Positions 7,550 through 16,205 are shown, counted from the first letter of the stretch. The stretch is DNA of 64,000 nt from Polynucleobacter sp. MG-6-Vaara-E2 (GCF_018687695.1 NZ_CP061303.1:62001-126000); one strand, 5' to 3'. Notes: generated from the sequence alone by a model not told the origin. Translations and numbers: made by a program.

Positions 7550-7567
7550 CAAAGAAAGGAAAGCATC

Positions 7568-8191
7568 GTGGCACGTTACTTAGGGCCTAAGGCCAAATTA
7601 GCACGTCGGGAAGGTACCGACTTATTTTTAAAGAGCGCACGTCGCGCCCTGTCAGACAAGTGCAAGTTAGATACTAAGCCTGGTCAACATGGTCGTACAT
7701 CTGGCTCAAGAACATCAGACTACGGCAATCAATTGCGTGAAAAGCAAAAGGTTAAGCGTATCTATGGCGTATTAGAGCGTCAATTCCGTCGTTACTTCGC
7801 AGAAGCTGAGCGTCGTAAGGGCAACACTGGTGAAACATTGCTCCAGTTGTTAGAGTCACGTCTCGATAACGTGGTCTATCGCATGGGCTTTGGTTCAACA
7901 CGCGCAGAAGCGCGTCAGTTGGTTTCTCACGGCGCCATCATGCTGAACGGCAGCGCAGTGAACATTCCATCAATCCAAGTGAAACCTGGTGATGTTGTTG
8001 CTATTCGTGAAAAAGCGAAGAAGCAAGCACGCATTACCGAGTCACTCAATTTAGTTCAGCAAATGTCTGCAGTTACCTGGGTATCAGTTGATGCAGCTAA
8101 GCTGGAAGGAACATTTAAGCAAGTGCCCGACCGCGAAGATATCAGCGGTGAAATTAACGAAAGTTTAATCGTCGAATTGTATTCACGCTAA
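7568..8191 (+). CDS. rpsD: 30S ribosomal protein S4
   Basis: S4 nucleates small-subunit assembly by binding the five-way junction of 16S rRNA and is a known translational repressor of its own operon in several phyla. The product is 207 residues starting MARYLGPKAKLARREG. The S4 RNA-binding domain (LESRLDNVVYRMGFGSTR and the following segment) spans about residues 95-160. The start is GTG at 7568 with AAAGGAAAG upstream. An in-frame GTG at 7520 would run through the leader hairpins and add residues not seen in the family. Confidence 0.96.
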   Translation: MARYLGPKAKLARREGTDLFLKSARRALSDKCKLDTKPGQHGRTSGSRTSDYGNQLREKQKVKRIYGVLERQFRRYFAEAERRKGNTGETLLQLLESRLDNVVYRMGFGSTRAEARQLVSHGAIMLNGSAVNIPSIQVKPGDVVAIREKAKKQARITESLNLVQQMSAVTWVSVDAAKLEGTFKQVPDREDISGEINESLIVELYSR

Positions 8192-8215
8192 TTTAGGCAC
8201 TCTCAAGGAAAAAAT

Positions 8216-9196
8216 ATGCAAACAAATTTGCTCAAGCCAAAGATTATTTCTGTTGAAGCGCTTACCGCCAACCAAGCTAAGGTTGTTATGGAGCCGTTCG
8301 AGCGTGGCTATGGCCACACACTCGGAAATGCATTACGTCGTGTACTCTTGTCCTCGATGGTTGGTTATGCACCAACTGAAGTAGCTATTGCAGGTGTAGT
8401 ACATGAATATTCCACTTTGGATGGCGTTCAAGAGGACGTAGTAAATCTCTTGTTGAACCTCAAAGGTATCGTATTTAAGTTGCAGTCTCGTGATGAAGTC
8501 ACTATCAATTTGCGTAAAGAAGGCCCAGGCGTTGTTACCGCAAAAGATATCGACTTGCCGCACGATGTAGAAATCATTAACCCTGATCACGTTATCGCTC
8601 ACTTGTCTGCTGGTGGCAAGTTGGATATGCAGATCAAGGTTGAAAAAGGTCGTGGATATGTTCCAGGTAATGTGCGTCAGTACAACGACGAAACTACTAA
8701 GATCATTGGCCGTATCGTATTGGATGCTTCATTTAGCCCGGTTAGCCGTGTTAGTTATGCTGTTGAATCTGCTCGTGTTGAACAACGTACCGACCTCGAT
8801 CGTCTCGTAATGACTATCGAAACAAACGGTGTGTTGTCTCCTGAAGAAGCAATTCGTCAAGCAGCTAGTATCTTGGTTGACCAATTGGTTGTATTCGCAG
8901 CTCTTGAAAGCAGCGAAGTTTCTGGTGATCTTGCACCAAGTCGCTCTTCAATGGTTGATCCAATGTTGATGCGTCCAGTTGATGATCTCGAGCTCACAGT
9001 TCGCTCTGCAAACTGCTTGAAGGCTGAGAACATTTACTACATCGGTGACTTGATTCAACGTACAGAGAATGAATTGTTGAAGACGCCTAATTTGGGCCGT
9101 AAGTCTTTGAATGAAATCAAAGATGTATTGGCTGCTCGTGGCTTAAGTCTTGGCATGAAACTCGAAAGCTGGCCTCCAGCTAACCTCGAGAAATAA
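8216..9196 (+). CDS. rpoA: DNA-directed RNA polymerase subunit alpha
   Basis: The alpha subunit dimerises to start RNA polymerase assembly and its C-terminal domain contacts UP elements and activators. The product is 326 residues. The N-terminal domain (about 1-235) contains EPFERGYGHTLGNALRRVLL. The C-terminal domain (about 250-320) contains TVRSANCLKAENIYYIGDL and the LLKTPNLGRKSLNEIKDVL helix. An AAGGAA ribosome binding site precedes the ATG. The gene order rpsD-rpoA-rplQ is the normal alpha operon ending. Confidence 0.97.
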   Translation: MQTNLLKPKIISVEALTANQAKVVMEPFERGYGHTLGNALRRVLLSSMVGYAPTEVAIAGVVHEYSTLDGVQEDVVNLLLNLKGIVFKLQSRDEVTINLRKEGPGVVTAKDIDLPHDVEIINPDHVIAHLSAGGKLDMQIKVEKGRGYVPGNVRQYNDETTKIIGRIVLDASFSPVSRVSYAVESARVEQRTDLDRLVMTIETNGVLSPEEAIRQAASILVDQLVVFAALESSEVSGDLAPSRSSMVDPMLMRPVDDLELTVRSANCLKAENIYYIGDLIQRTENELLKTPNLGRKSLNEIKDVLAARGLSLGMKLESWPPANLEK

Positions 9197-9212
9197 ATAG
9201 AAAGGAAGCATC

Positions 9213-9608
9213 ATGCGTCACGGAAACGGCTTACGCAAACTAAACAGAACATCTTCACATCGTTTGGCGATGTTGCGCAATATGTCCAATTCTCTTTTGG
9301 AGCACGAAGTGATTAAAACCACTTTGCCAAAAGCAAAGGAATTGCGCATGGTTGTTGAGCCTTTGATTACCTTGGGTAAAAAAGATAACTTGGCAAACCG
9401 TCGCTTAGCATTCAATCGCACTCGTGATCGTGATATCGTGACTAAGCTCTTCACAGAGCTCGGCCCACGTTACGCAACACGTCCAGGTGGCTACCTTCGC
9501 ATTTTGAAGTTTGGCTTCCGTCATGGCGACAATGCTCCAATGGCATTAGTTGAGTTGGTTGATCGTTCAGAAGTTGAAGAAACAGCAGCTGTAGCTGAAG
9601 AGGCTTAA
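9213..9608 (+). CDS. rplQ: 50S ribosomal protein L17
   Basis: L17 is located near the tunnel exit of the large subunit. The 131-residue product begins MRHGNGLRKLNRTSSHRLAM, diagnostic for the family, and contains KAKELRMVVEPLITLGKKD and GGYLRILKFGFRHGDNAPMA. The C-terminal acidic tail (EVEETAAVAEEA) is slightly longer than in E. coli. An AAAGGAAG ribosome binding site precedes the ATG, and a strong terminator follows. Confidence 0.97.
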   Translation: MRHGNGLRKLNRTSSHRLAMLRNMSNSLLEHEVIKTTLPKAKELRMVVEPLITLGKKDNLANRRLAFNRTRDRDIVTKLFTELGPRYATRPGGYLRILKFGFRHGDNAPMALVELVDRSEVEETAAVAEEA

Positions 9609-9623
9609 GTCCTTCAGCCATTG

Positions 9624-9651
9624 AAAAGCCAGGCTTCGGTCTGGCTTTTTT
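9624..9651 (+). terminator. Rho-independent terminator after rplQ
   Basis: GCCAG (9628-9632) pairs with CTGGC (9641-9645). The stem is extended inward by a wobble pair and a C-G pair closing a TTCG tetraloop (9635-9638), and outward by A-T pairs. A run of six T follows (9646-9651). This is a textbook terminator ending the ribosomal cluster. Confidence 0.92.
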
Positions 9652-9675
9652 CATTTATAGGTTTATAAATACGGT

Positions 9676-10026
9676 ATGCCTCAAAACCCCTCAGTCAATT
9701 CCAACAAGCTTTTGGTGGTCATCACCAGTCTTCCGGATATGGAGCTTGCTAAGGGCCTAGCTCGAACCCTAGTAGAGGAAAATTTGGCCGCTTGCGTGCA
9801 ATTACTTAATGGCATGCAATCAATATATCGCTGGGAGGGTAAGATTTGCCAAGAGCATGAAGTGCTGTTATCTGCAAAAACTACTGCGAGTAAGTGGTTG
9901 GAGATTTCAAGTTTTATCCAAAAGCAACATCCTTATGATGTCCCAGAGATTCTTGCATTTTCACCGGAGCAATATGCGCAGCAATATGGTGAGTGGGTGC
10001 AGACTGAGGTAAATTCAAAGCAATGA
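9676..10026 (+). CDS. cutA: Divalent-cation tolerance protein CutA
   Basis: CutA1 is a small trimeric protein of ferredoxin-like fold tied to tolerance of copper and other divalent metals; its exact activity is unclear. The 116-residue product has the family order: LLVVITSLPDMELAKGLAR, LVEENLAACVQ (Cys40), IYRWEGKI, and HPYDVPEIL. The final ATGA overlaps the dsbD start by four bases, so both are translated from one message. The cutA-dsbD pairing is common in betaproteobacteria. Confidence 0.93.
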   Translation: MPQNPSVNSNKLLVVITSLPDMELAKGLARTLVEENLAACVQLLNGMQSIYRWEGKICQEHEVLLSAKTTASKWLEISSFIQKQHPYDVPEILAFSPEQYAQQYGEWVQTEVNSKQ

Positions 10027-11696
10027 GAATGCAGTCTTTTCTGAAAACAGTTATCACACTACTTGTGTTGTTATCGACACAGATATTTGCTGCCCCAGAT
10101 TTTTTACCACCAGAAAAAGCATTTCGAGTAGAGGCAACTTGGCTAGAAAATTCTAATCAGGCGGAAATAGAGTTTATGCCTGCTAAAGGCTATTACCTCT
10201 ATCAAGAATCACTGCAATTTGAGTCGGGCACAGAGGCTGGGAAGCTATATAAAATAAGGCCAAAACTACCATTAGGCGTAGAAAAGTTCGATGAAACTTT
10301 TCAGAAAAAATTACAAGTTTATAAGCAAGCATTTTTGGTGTTACTTGATACCAAGCCTGTAGTAGGCAAGCCAATTCATATTGAAGTAAGTCTTCAAGGT
10401 TGTGCAGAAGCAGGCATCTGCTATCCGCCAATGACATTGAAATTTTTGTTAGCTGCGCCGGGCGTTAGGGCTGCGCCAATTCCTGAGGCGCTTGATGGAG
10501 TGCAATCTTCAATAAATGAACCAACTGAATTTAGCTTGACTGATTTATGGCGTGAGCGTGATGACGTGAATGCAATCAGCCGCTTCTTGCAAAATACTTC
10601 TACTGCTTATCTATTCTTGGCCTTCTTTGTACTGGGCCTTGCTCTGGCATTTACGCCTTGCGTGCTTCCCATGTTGCCAATTCTCTCCAGTGTCATTTTT
10701 GGAACGCAAGGTGGTAAGGCAGTGTCTAAGGGGCGTGCAAGCATATTGGCGTTGGCTTATGTCTTAGGTATGGCTTTGGTCTATGCCTTGGCTGGGGTGC
10801 TGATGGCAGCACTCGGGGGCAGTGTTCAAAGGGCTCTGCAGAGCCCAGTTGCTCTAGCCGCCTTTGCACTCCTCCTTCTGGCTCTATCTGGCAGTTTGTT
10901 TGGTTTGTATGACCTCAGATTACCGCAGTCATGGCATCAGCATATTGATCGATTGGCTGGGCGCCAAAAGGGCGGCAGTCTTGTCGGTGCTTTTGCTCTA
11001 GGCGGGATCTCCACTTTAGTTGCGAGTCCCTGTATTACCGCCCCATTGGCTGGTGTGTTGGCTTTTATTGCTCAAACCGGCTCTATGAGCCTAGGCGCAG
11101 GCCTCCTTTTTGTGATGGCCTTAGGAATGGGCTTGCCACTTCTCTTTATTGCAATTGAGGCACGTATTTTGATCCCATCCACCGGTATTTGGATGGTGTA
11201 TTTGCAGCGTACTCTGGGCGTTTTGTTGGTGGCCACAGCGGCTTGGATTGCCTCCCCACTGATTCAAAAAAATGAAGCAGCTGGGTCAGCAAAAATTATT
11301 AATGGCCAAAGCATTCGTCAAGTTGGAAATTTATCTTTTGTGGTGATTCATTCGCCAGCAGATTTAGATGTGCAACTGAGTAAAGCAAAGCAAGAACAAA
11401 AACTAGTCTTACTCGACTTCTATGCTGATTGGTGTATCAGCTGCAAAGAAATGGAAGTTAATACTTTTGCAAATTCAGAGGTCAGCAAGGAGCTGCAGCA
11501 GTTCGTTTTATTGCAGGCGGATGTCACTGCCAATAGCCCTGAGAATCAGGCCTTGCTTAAGCGCTTTGGTTTATTTGGGCCGCCGGGTATTTTGATCTTC
11601 AATCAAAATTCTGAAGAGCAGAAAGAACAACGGGTGATTGGTTATATGCCGCCCCAGCGTTTTATTGAACGCTTAAAGAATGCACTAAAGAATTAA
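10023..11696 (+). CDS. dsbD: Thiol:disulfide interchange protein DsbD
   Basis: DsbD carries electrons from cytoplasmic thioredoxin across the inner membrane to periplasmic reductases such as DsbC and the cytochrome c maturation thiol proteins. All three modules are visible in 557 residues. A signal peptide (about 1-24) leads to the periplasmic alpha domain with Cys127 and Cys133. An eight-helix membrane domain follows, with Cys213 (FTPCVLPM) and Cys337 (ASPCITAP), then a C-terminal thioredoxin domain with CISC at 471-474. All six redox cysteines are present, so it should be active. It overlaps cutA by four bases. Confidence 0.95.
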   Translation: MRMQSFLKTVITLLVLLSTQIFAAPDFLPPEKAFRVEATWLENSNQAEIEFMPAKGYYLYQESLQFESGTEAGKLYKIRPKLPLGVEKFDETFQKKLQVYKQAFLVLLDTKPVVGKPIHIEVSLQGCAEAGICYPPMTLKFLLAAPGVRAAPIPEALDGVQSSINEPTEFSLTDLWRERDDVNAISRFLQNTSTAYLFLAFFVLGLALAFTPCVLPMLPILSSVIFGTQGGKAVSKGRASILALAYVLGMALVYALAGVLMAALGGSVQRALQSPVALAAFALLLLALSGSLFGLYDLRLPQSWHQHIDRLAGRQKGGSLVGAFALGGISTLVASPCITAPLAGVLAFIAQTGSMSLGAGLLFVMALGMGLPLLFIAIEARILIPSTGIWMVYLQRTLGVLLVATAAWIASPLIQKNEAAGSAKIINGQSIRQVGNLSFVVIHSPADLDVQLSKAKQEQKLVLLDFYADWCISCKEMEVNTFANSEVSKELQQFVLLQADVTANSPENQALLKRFGLFGPPGILIFNQNSEEQKEQRVIGYMPPQRFIERLKNALKN

Positions 11697-11728
11697 AACA
11701 GCTAAATCATTATTTAACTGTTTTAATT
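11691..11728. terminator. Bidirectional terminator holding both stop codons
   Basis: AATTAAAACAG (11691-11701) and CTGTTTTAATT (11718-11728) are perfect 11-base complements. Inside, TAAAT (11703-11707) pairs with ATTTA (11712-11716) around CATT. The dsbD stop (TAA, 11694-11696) and the hemB stop (11710-11712 on the other strand) both lie within it. The stem is A/T-rich with a short T tract on each side, as expected for a terminator working in both directions. Confidence 0.65.
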
Positions 11729-12735
11729 AAGCGTGCTGCCTCTAGAGCAAAATAAGTTAGCACACCATCTGCGCCGGCACGTTTAAATGCTAGCAAAGAT
11801 TCCATCATGACGGCATCATGATCAAGCCAACCATTTTGTGCTGCAGCCTTGAGCATGGCATATTCACCGCTCACTTGATAAGCGTAGGTTGGGTAATTAA
11901 ACTCTTCTCTAACGCGGCGTACGATATCCAAATAGGGCATGCCAGGCTTGACCATCACCATATCGGCACCTTCGCTAATATCGAGGGCAACCTCCCGCAA
12001 AGCCTCATCCCCATTTGCGCAGTCCATTTGATAGGTTTTTTTATCGGCTTTACCTAGGTTCTTTGCAGAGCCTACAGCATCTCTAAATGGGCCATAAAAA
12101 GCAGAGGCATATTTAGCTGAATACGCCATGATACGAGTATGAATTAAGTTCATTTGCTCGAGCGCTTCACGAATTTTTCCAATACGACCATCCATCATGT
12201 CTGATGGCGCAACGATATCGACACCAGCTTCCGCTTGTGTAATCGCTTGCTTGACTAAGATCGAAGTCGTTTCATCATTGAGAATGCGACCTTGCTCATC
12301 GAGTACACCATCTTGTCCATGACTTGTATATGGATCAAGCGCAACATCGGTCATGATCCCTAAATTAGGAAAATGTTTTTTGAGTTCGCGAACAGCGGAA
12401 GGTATGAGACCGTTTGGATTAAATGCTTCTTTGCCATCAGGTGTTTTTAAAGATGCGTCAATGACCGGAAATAAAGCCAAGACGGGAATGCCTAAATCAA
12501 CGCATTCTTGGGCAACTGGTATTAGTAAGTCCAATGTGAGGCGGCTAACTCCGGGCATAGAAGCTACTGCCTCAGATTTGCCTTGACCTTCAAGCAAAAA
12601 GACCGGATAGATCAAATCATTTGCACTGACAGTGTTTTCCTGCATGAGTCGACGTGACCAATCATCACGGCGCATGCGACGTGGGCGATGCCCCGGGAAA
12701 TTAAGCAAAGAGTTAGCTGGTGATTTCATCTTCAT
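11710..12735 (-). CDS. hemB: Delta-aminolevulinic acid dehydratase (porphobilinogen synthase)
   Basis: HemB condenses two 5-aminolevulinate molecules to porphobilinogen in heme synthesis. The 341-residue product has both Schiff-base lysine motifs (YSAKYASAFYGPF and MVKPGMPYLD). The metal loop reads TDVALDPYTSHGQDG with no cysteine cluster, so it belongs to the magnesium-type, not the zinc-type, enzymes. The ATG at 12735 is preferred; an upstream in-frame codon at 12750 is TTG, and 12729 is another ATG. The start lies inside the end of engB (about 23-base overlap), so the two are coupled. hemA of the same pathway lies at the far end of the window. Confidence 0.95.
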   Translation of the reverse strand: MKMKSPANSLLNFPGHRPRRMRRDDWSRRLMQENTVSANDLIYPVFLLEGQGKSEAVASMPGVSRLTLDLLIPVAQECVDLGIPVLALFPVIDASLKTPDGKEAFNPNGLIPSAVRELKKHFPNLGIMTDVALDPYTSHGQDGVLDEQGRILNDETTSILVKQAITQAEAGVDIVAPSDMMDGRIGKIREALEQMNLIHTRIMAYSAKYASAFYGPFRDAVGSAKNLGKADKKTYQMDCANGDEALREVALDISEGADMVMVKPGMPYLDIVRRVREEFNYPTYAYQVSGEYAMLKAAAQNGWLDHDAVMMESLLAFKRAGADGVLTYFALEAARLIKTVK

Positions 12736-13378
12736 GGGTTTCCGCTTCAAAAAGCCATTTAATAATTAAATTATCTGCCTCTTCAAGTCCGATGCGCTTG
12801 GTGCTTGAGAATAATTGTGCCGTAAGTTGTTTTGATTCACCCGTACCATCCGGAAGTGCGGGATCATATTGTTGAAGTTGCTTACGAACAGCTTCAAGAG
12901 CATGTTTGCACTCGCTTTTATTGAGCTTGTCGCACTTACTGAGCAGAATATGAATTGGTTTGCCTGTTGGGACAAACCACTGAATCATTTGCTCATCGAG
13001 GTCAGTAATGCCGCGTCTTGCGTCCACAATGAGCACCATGCCTACGAGCTGCTCACGTTCTTGCAAATAGTCGCTTAGGAGGGTATTCCAGTGGTATTTA
13101 GTCTCATGGTTCACTGCGGCATAGCCGTAACCCGGTAAGTCCACTAAATAGGCTAAAAGGTCGTCTTTTGAGAAAAGACCAAAATAGTTAATATGCTGGG
13201 TGCGACCAGGGGTCTTACTGGCAAAAGCCAGCCTTTTTTGGTTACAAAGGACATTTATGGCGCTTGATTTGCCTGCATTTGAGCGACCAGCAAAGGCAAC
13301 CTCCCGCAAGGGGGTGGCAGGCAGGCAATGGGTGTCATTGACTGTGGTGGCGAATCGGGCTTGAAAGAGTTTAGACAT
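12713..13378 (-). CDS. engB: Ribosome biogenesis GTPase EngB (YsxC/YihA)
   Basis: EngB is an essential TrmE-Era-EngA-class GTPase that assists 50S assembly. The 221-residue product shows the P-loop GRSNAGKSS, the G3 motif DLPGYGYA, and LLSKCDKLNK at the G4 position, where the usual TKAD reads SKCD. The start MSKLFQARFATTVND fits the family. The 3' end overlaps hemB. A TACAAT hexamer on the minus strand (13395-13390) could be the -10 of its promoter. Confidence 0.94.
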   Translation of the reverse strand: MSKLFQARFATTVNDTHCLPATPLREVAFAGRSNAGKSSAINVLCNQKRLAFASKTPGRTQHINYFGLFSKDDLLAYLVDLPGYGYAAVNHETKYHWNTLLSDYLQEREQLVGMVLIVDARRGITDLDEQMIQWFVPTGKPIHILLSKCDKLNKSECKHALEAVRKQLQQYDPALPDGTGESKQLTAQLFSSTKRIGLEEADNLIIKWLFEAETHEDEITS

Positions 13379-13493
13379 GTCCAGAAGCTATTGTAAAATC
13401 ACGCAAAATCATGAAATATCTCATGGTGTTGGGTAAAAAGGTTGTAAATGTTGGGCCCAAACACTTTTAGGAATTTTTGCCAAGGTAAACATA

Positions 13494-14219
13494 ATGCGTC
13501 AAACCTCTCAAATCTCCAAATTCACTAGCTTACGCGCTGGTTTTGCAGCTCTCTCCATTTTCGCCCTGATTGGCGCCTCTGGTGTGGCGAATGCAGCTGA
13601 TACTGCTCCTATGGCACCAGCTGCAGAAGCAAAAGCTGCGGTACCAGGCAAGCCTAAGGTTGATCCGGCTGCTGGCGAAGCTTTGTACTCTAATGGCGAT
13701 GCAAGTCGTGGTGTAGTTGCCTGTATCACTTGTCACGGTCCTAAGGGGCAAAGCGCAACAGGTACATGGCCTAAGCTATCAGCCCAACATGCTGCATATA
13801 CAACTAAGCAATTGAAAAACTTCAAAGAGGGCGCTCGTGCTAACGCCGTAATGATGGGTATGGCTGCAACGCTGACTGAGCAAGATATGCAAAACATTGC
13901 TGCATTTTTGTCTAAGCAACCGATTTCACAAGGCGTTGCGCAAAATAAAGAAACAATTGAATTGGGTCAAAGCATCTATCGTGGCGGCATTGCGGCAAAA
14001 GGTGTTCCTGCTTGTGCGGCATGTCATAGCCCAACAGGCGCCGGTATTCCAGCTCAGTATCCACTCGTCGGTGGTCAGTGGGCTGAATACACGAATGCTC
14101 AGTTACTTGCATTCCGCGAAGGTGTTCGAAAGAATAGCAGCCAGATGACCACAATCGCTACCAAGCTTTCTGATAATGAAATGAAAGCAGTTGCTGATTA
14201 CATGGCTGGTTTGCACTAA
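13494..14219 (+). CDS. Diheme cytochrome c4
   Basis: Cytochrome c4 is a periplasmic two-heme electron carrier that usually feeds terminal oxidases from the bc1 complex. The 241-residue product has a signal peptide (about 1-34, ending GVANA) and two heme sites, CITCH at 77-81 and CAACH at 174-178. Each lies in a repeated half with WPKLSAQHAAYTTKQL and YPLVGGQWAEYTNAQL, the duplicated signature of c4. The petABC genes are in the same window. In many relatives this gene is followed by the resB-ccsA maturation genes; here a terminator and lysA follow instead. Confidence 0.9.
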   Translation: MRQTSQISKFTSLRAGFAALSIFALIGASGVANAADTAPMAPAAEAKAAVPGKPKVDPAAGEALYSNGDASRGVVACITCHGPKGQSATGTWPKLSAQHAAYTTKQLKNFKEGARANAVMMGMAATLTEQDMQNIAAFLSKQPISQGVAQNKETIELGQSIYRGGIAAKGVPACAACHSPTGAGIPAQYPLVGGQWAEYTNAQLLAFREGVRKNSSQMTTIATKLSDNEMKAVADYMAGLH

Positions 14220-14239
14220 GCAATGACAAACCTATAAAT

Positions 14240-14268
14240 AAAAACCCCGCTCATGTAGCGGGGTTTTT
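14240..14268. terminator. Bidirectional terminator between cytochrome c4 and lysA
   Basis: AAAAACCCCGC (14240-14250) pairs perfectly with GCGGGGTTTTT (14258-14268) around a seven-base loop. Runs of A before and T after the GC core make it work in both directions, closing the cytochrome gene and the opposing lysA gene. Confidence 0.93.
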
Positions 14269-14290
14269 ATTTGTCTAAGAAAGTGAAAAA

Positions 14291-15589
14291 TTATTTTGGT
14301 AAGACACTTTCGCTTGCAAACAAATCAGAAGTTTTTTCGCGAGCACGAATAACGTAAGCATTTTTTCCATCAACCATAATCTCTGCAGGTTTCGGACGTG
14401 TGTTGTAGTTAGAGGCCATCACAAATCCGTAGGCACCTGCAGAAAGAATGGCTAGAAGATCGCCTTCTTCAACTGCAAGATGACGATCTCTACCAAGCCA
14501 GTCGCCTGATTCGCAAACAGGGCCTACAACATCATAAGTAAGACCCTTGGCTTGTTTGGCCTCTACTGGAACAATCCCGTGGTGGGCCTCATAGAGGGCG
14601 GGGCGCATGAGTTCGGTCATTGCAGCATCTACGATACAAAAGTTTTTCTCAGCACCAGGCTTGAGATATTCCACGGTTGTCAGAAGCACGCCCGCATTGC
14701 CTACTAGAGATCTGCCGGGTTCAAGAACTACATCCAGATGAGCAAAACCACGTTCTGCCACATGGTTCAAAAGTGTATTGGTGAACTCGGTAATATCTGG
14801 CGGAGTTTCATCGCTGTAGGAGATTCCCAGACCTCCACCTAAGTCCAGATGGTGAATGGCGATACCTTCCCTTTTGAGGTGCTCCACCAAATCTAGAACT
14901 TTATCAAGGGCATCGAGGTAAGGTGCAGTAGTGGTGATTTGAGAGCCAATATGGCAATCAATGCCAACTACATCAATTTGAGAGAGTTGCGACGCTTCCC
15001 GATAAGTCTTTAAAACTTCCTGATAAGCAATACCAAACTTATTTCCTTTTAGGCCTGTAGAAATATAGGGATGCGTTTGCGCATCGACATCAGGATTGAC
15101 GCGTAAAGAAATGGGCGCGCGTACATTGAGTTCGGTAGCCACTCGATTGATTTTGTGTAGCTCAGCAATGGATTCCACATTGATGCATTTGACGCCTGCT
15201 TTAAGTGCAGTCGCAATTTCGGAAGCCGACTTGCCAACACCTGCAAATACTAGACTCTTGGGGTCTGCACCAATTACTAGTGCGCGTGCTAATTCACCAC
15301 CGCTCACCAAATCAAAACCAGCGCCGAGATTTTTCAAACAATCAATCACCGCTAAATTGCTATTGGCTTTCATGGCGTAATGAATGCGAGCGCGGCGAAC
15401 ACCATTTTTTTCTACGCAGGCTTTGTCATAAGCTTGATATGCCTCAGTCAATGCTTTTTTGCTGTAAACATAAAGAGGTGTGCCAAATTCTTTTGCTAAA
15501 TCTGCCAGTGGAATATCTTCGGCAAACCAATTGCCATTACGTTCGGTAAATCCAGATAATTTCGGAAGAGGAATTGCTTTGCTTTTCAT
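14291..15589 (-). CDS. lysA: Diaminopimelate decarboxylase
   Basis: LysA decarboxylates meso-diaminopimelate to L-lysine, the last step of lysine synthesis. The 432-residue product has the PLP lysine in HYAMKANSN (Lys74), the HIGSQI motif, the phosphate-binding GGGLGI loop, and the C-terminal CESGDWLGRDR and GAYGFVMASNYN blocks. Its ATG overlaps the lptM stop (ATGA), so both are translated from one message. The protein is full length and the active site is intact. Confidence 0.96.
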   Translation of the reverse strand: MKSKAIPLPKLSGFTERNGNWFAEDIPLADLAKEFGTPLYVYSKKALTEAYQAYDKACVEKNGVRRARIHYAMKANSNLAVIDCLKNLGAGFDLVSGGELARALVIGADPKSLVFAGVGKSASEIATALKAGVKCINVESIAELHKINRVATELNVRAPISLRVNPDVDAQTHPYISTGLKGNKFGIAYQEVLKTYREASQLSQIDVVGIDCHIGSQITTTAPYLDALDKVLDLVEHLKREGIAIHHLDLGGGLGISYSDETPPDITEFTNTLLNHVAERGFAHLDVVLEPGRSLVGNAGVLLTTVEYLKPGAEKNFCIVDAAMTELMRPALYEAHHGIVPVEAKQAKGLTYDVVGPVCESGDWLGRDRHLAVEEGDLLAILSAGAYGFVMASNYNTRPKPAEIMVDGKNAYVIRAREKTSDLFASESVLPK

Positions 15590-15774
15590 TGCTGAGCCGA
15601 TGGAGAGGAGTTGGTACTGGCAGGGGGCGGATAGAGCTTGCCTTTAGGTTCAGGCTCTGTCGGAGCCGTTGGTGCGGGTGGCACATTTGGCATGTATAGC
15701 GGACCTCTAACCCCACATCCAACAAGGGATATTAGAAGGCTAATACCGAGGGCTCTATTAAGAATCGCTATCAT
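15586..15774 (-). CDS. lptM: Small outer-membrane lipoprotein, LptM (YifL) type
   Basis: The 62-residue product has a lipoprotein signal with lipobox LVGC (Cys20), followed by GVRGPLYMP and a proline-rich tail. The GxRGPLY stretch just after the lipidated Cys is the hallmark of LptM/YifL, a small lipoprotein reported to help LptD mature in the LPS export complex. The lptM-lysA pairing, next to a divergent cyaY, is common in proteobacteria. The assignment rests on motif and context, since the tail is variable. Confidence 0.82.
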   Translation of the reverse strand: MIAILNRALGISLLISLVGCGVRGPLYMPNVPPAPTAPTEPEPKGKLYPPPASTNSSPSAQQ

Positions 15775-15821
15775 GAATGTCTCTAAAACGAATAATTGAA
15801 TATAGCATGCAGGACTCTCTT

Positions 15822-16205
15822 ATGAATCCAAATAATTCTGGCATAGAAACTATCGATGACAAGCAGTTTTACCAATTGGGTAGCAATTTATTGCAGTCAA
15901 TTGAGGTTGCGTTAGAGGCTGCTGATGATGAATTAGATCTCGATTTAGATGTAGAGCGCCAGGGTGGCAATGTCATTAATATTCGTTTTCGGGACAAAAG
16001 CGTGATTGTGGTGAACACCCAACCCCCTCTCCATGAAATTTGGGTTGCAGCAAAATCAGGCGGTTACCACTATCGCTGGTCTGGAACCATGTCCAAGCCC
16101 CTATGGCTCGATACTAAAACCGGTAAAGAGCTCCTAAGTGATTTATCAGGATTTGCCAGCACACAGGCTGGTAAACCGATTAAGATCGCGCTAATGAAAG
16201 CCTAA
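15822..16205 (+). CDS. cyaY: Iron-sulfur cluster assembly protein CyaY (bacterial frataxin)
   Basis: CyaY binds iron and the cysteine desulfurase IscS and modulates iron-sulfur cluster synthesis. The product is 127 residues, with an acidic first helix (ALEAADDELDLDLDVERQGG), then NVINIRFRDKSVIVVN, QPPLHEIWVAAKSGGYHYRW and W-LDTKTG, as in frataxins. The ATG at 15822 is chosen because AGGA lies seven bases upstream. In-frame ATGs at 15777 and 15807 lack such a site, and 15777 would leave no room for promoters between cyaY and the divergent lptM. The 3' end overlaps aroB by four bases, tail to tail. Confidence 0.9.
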   Translation: MNPNNSGIETIDDKQFYQLGSNLLQSIEVALEAADDELDLDLDVERQGGNVINIRFRDKSVIVVNTQPPLHEIWVAAKSGGYHYRWSGTMSKPLWLDTKTGKELLSDLSGFASTQAGKPIKIALMKA

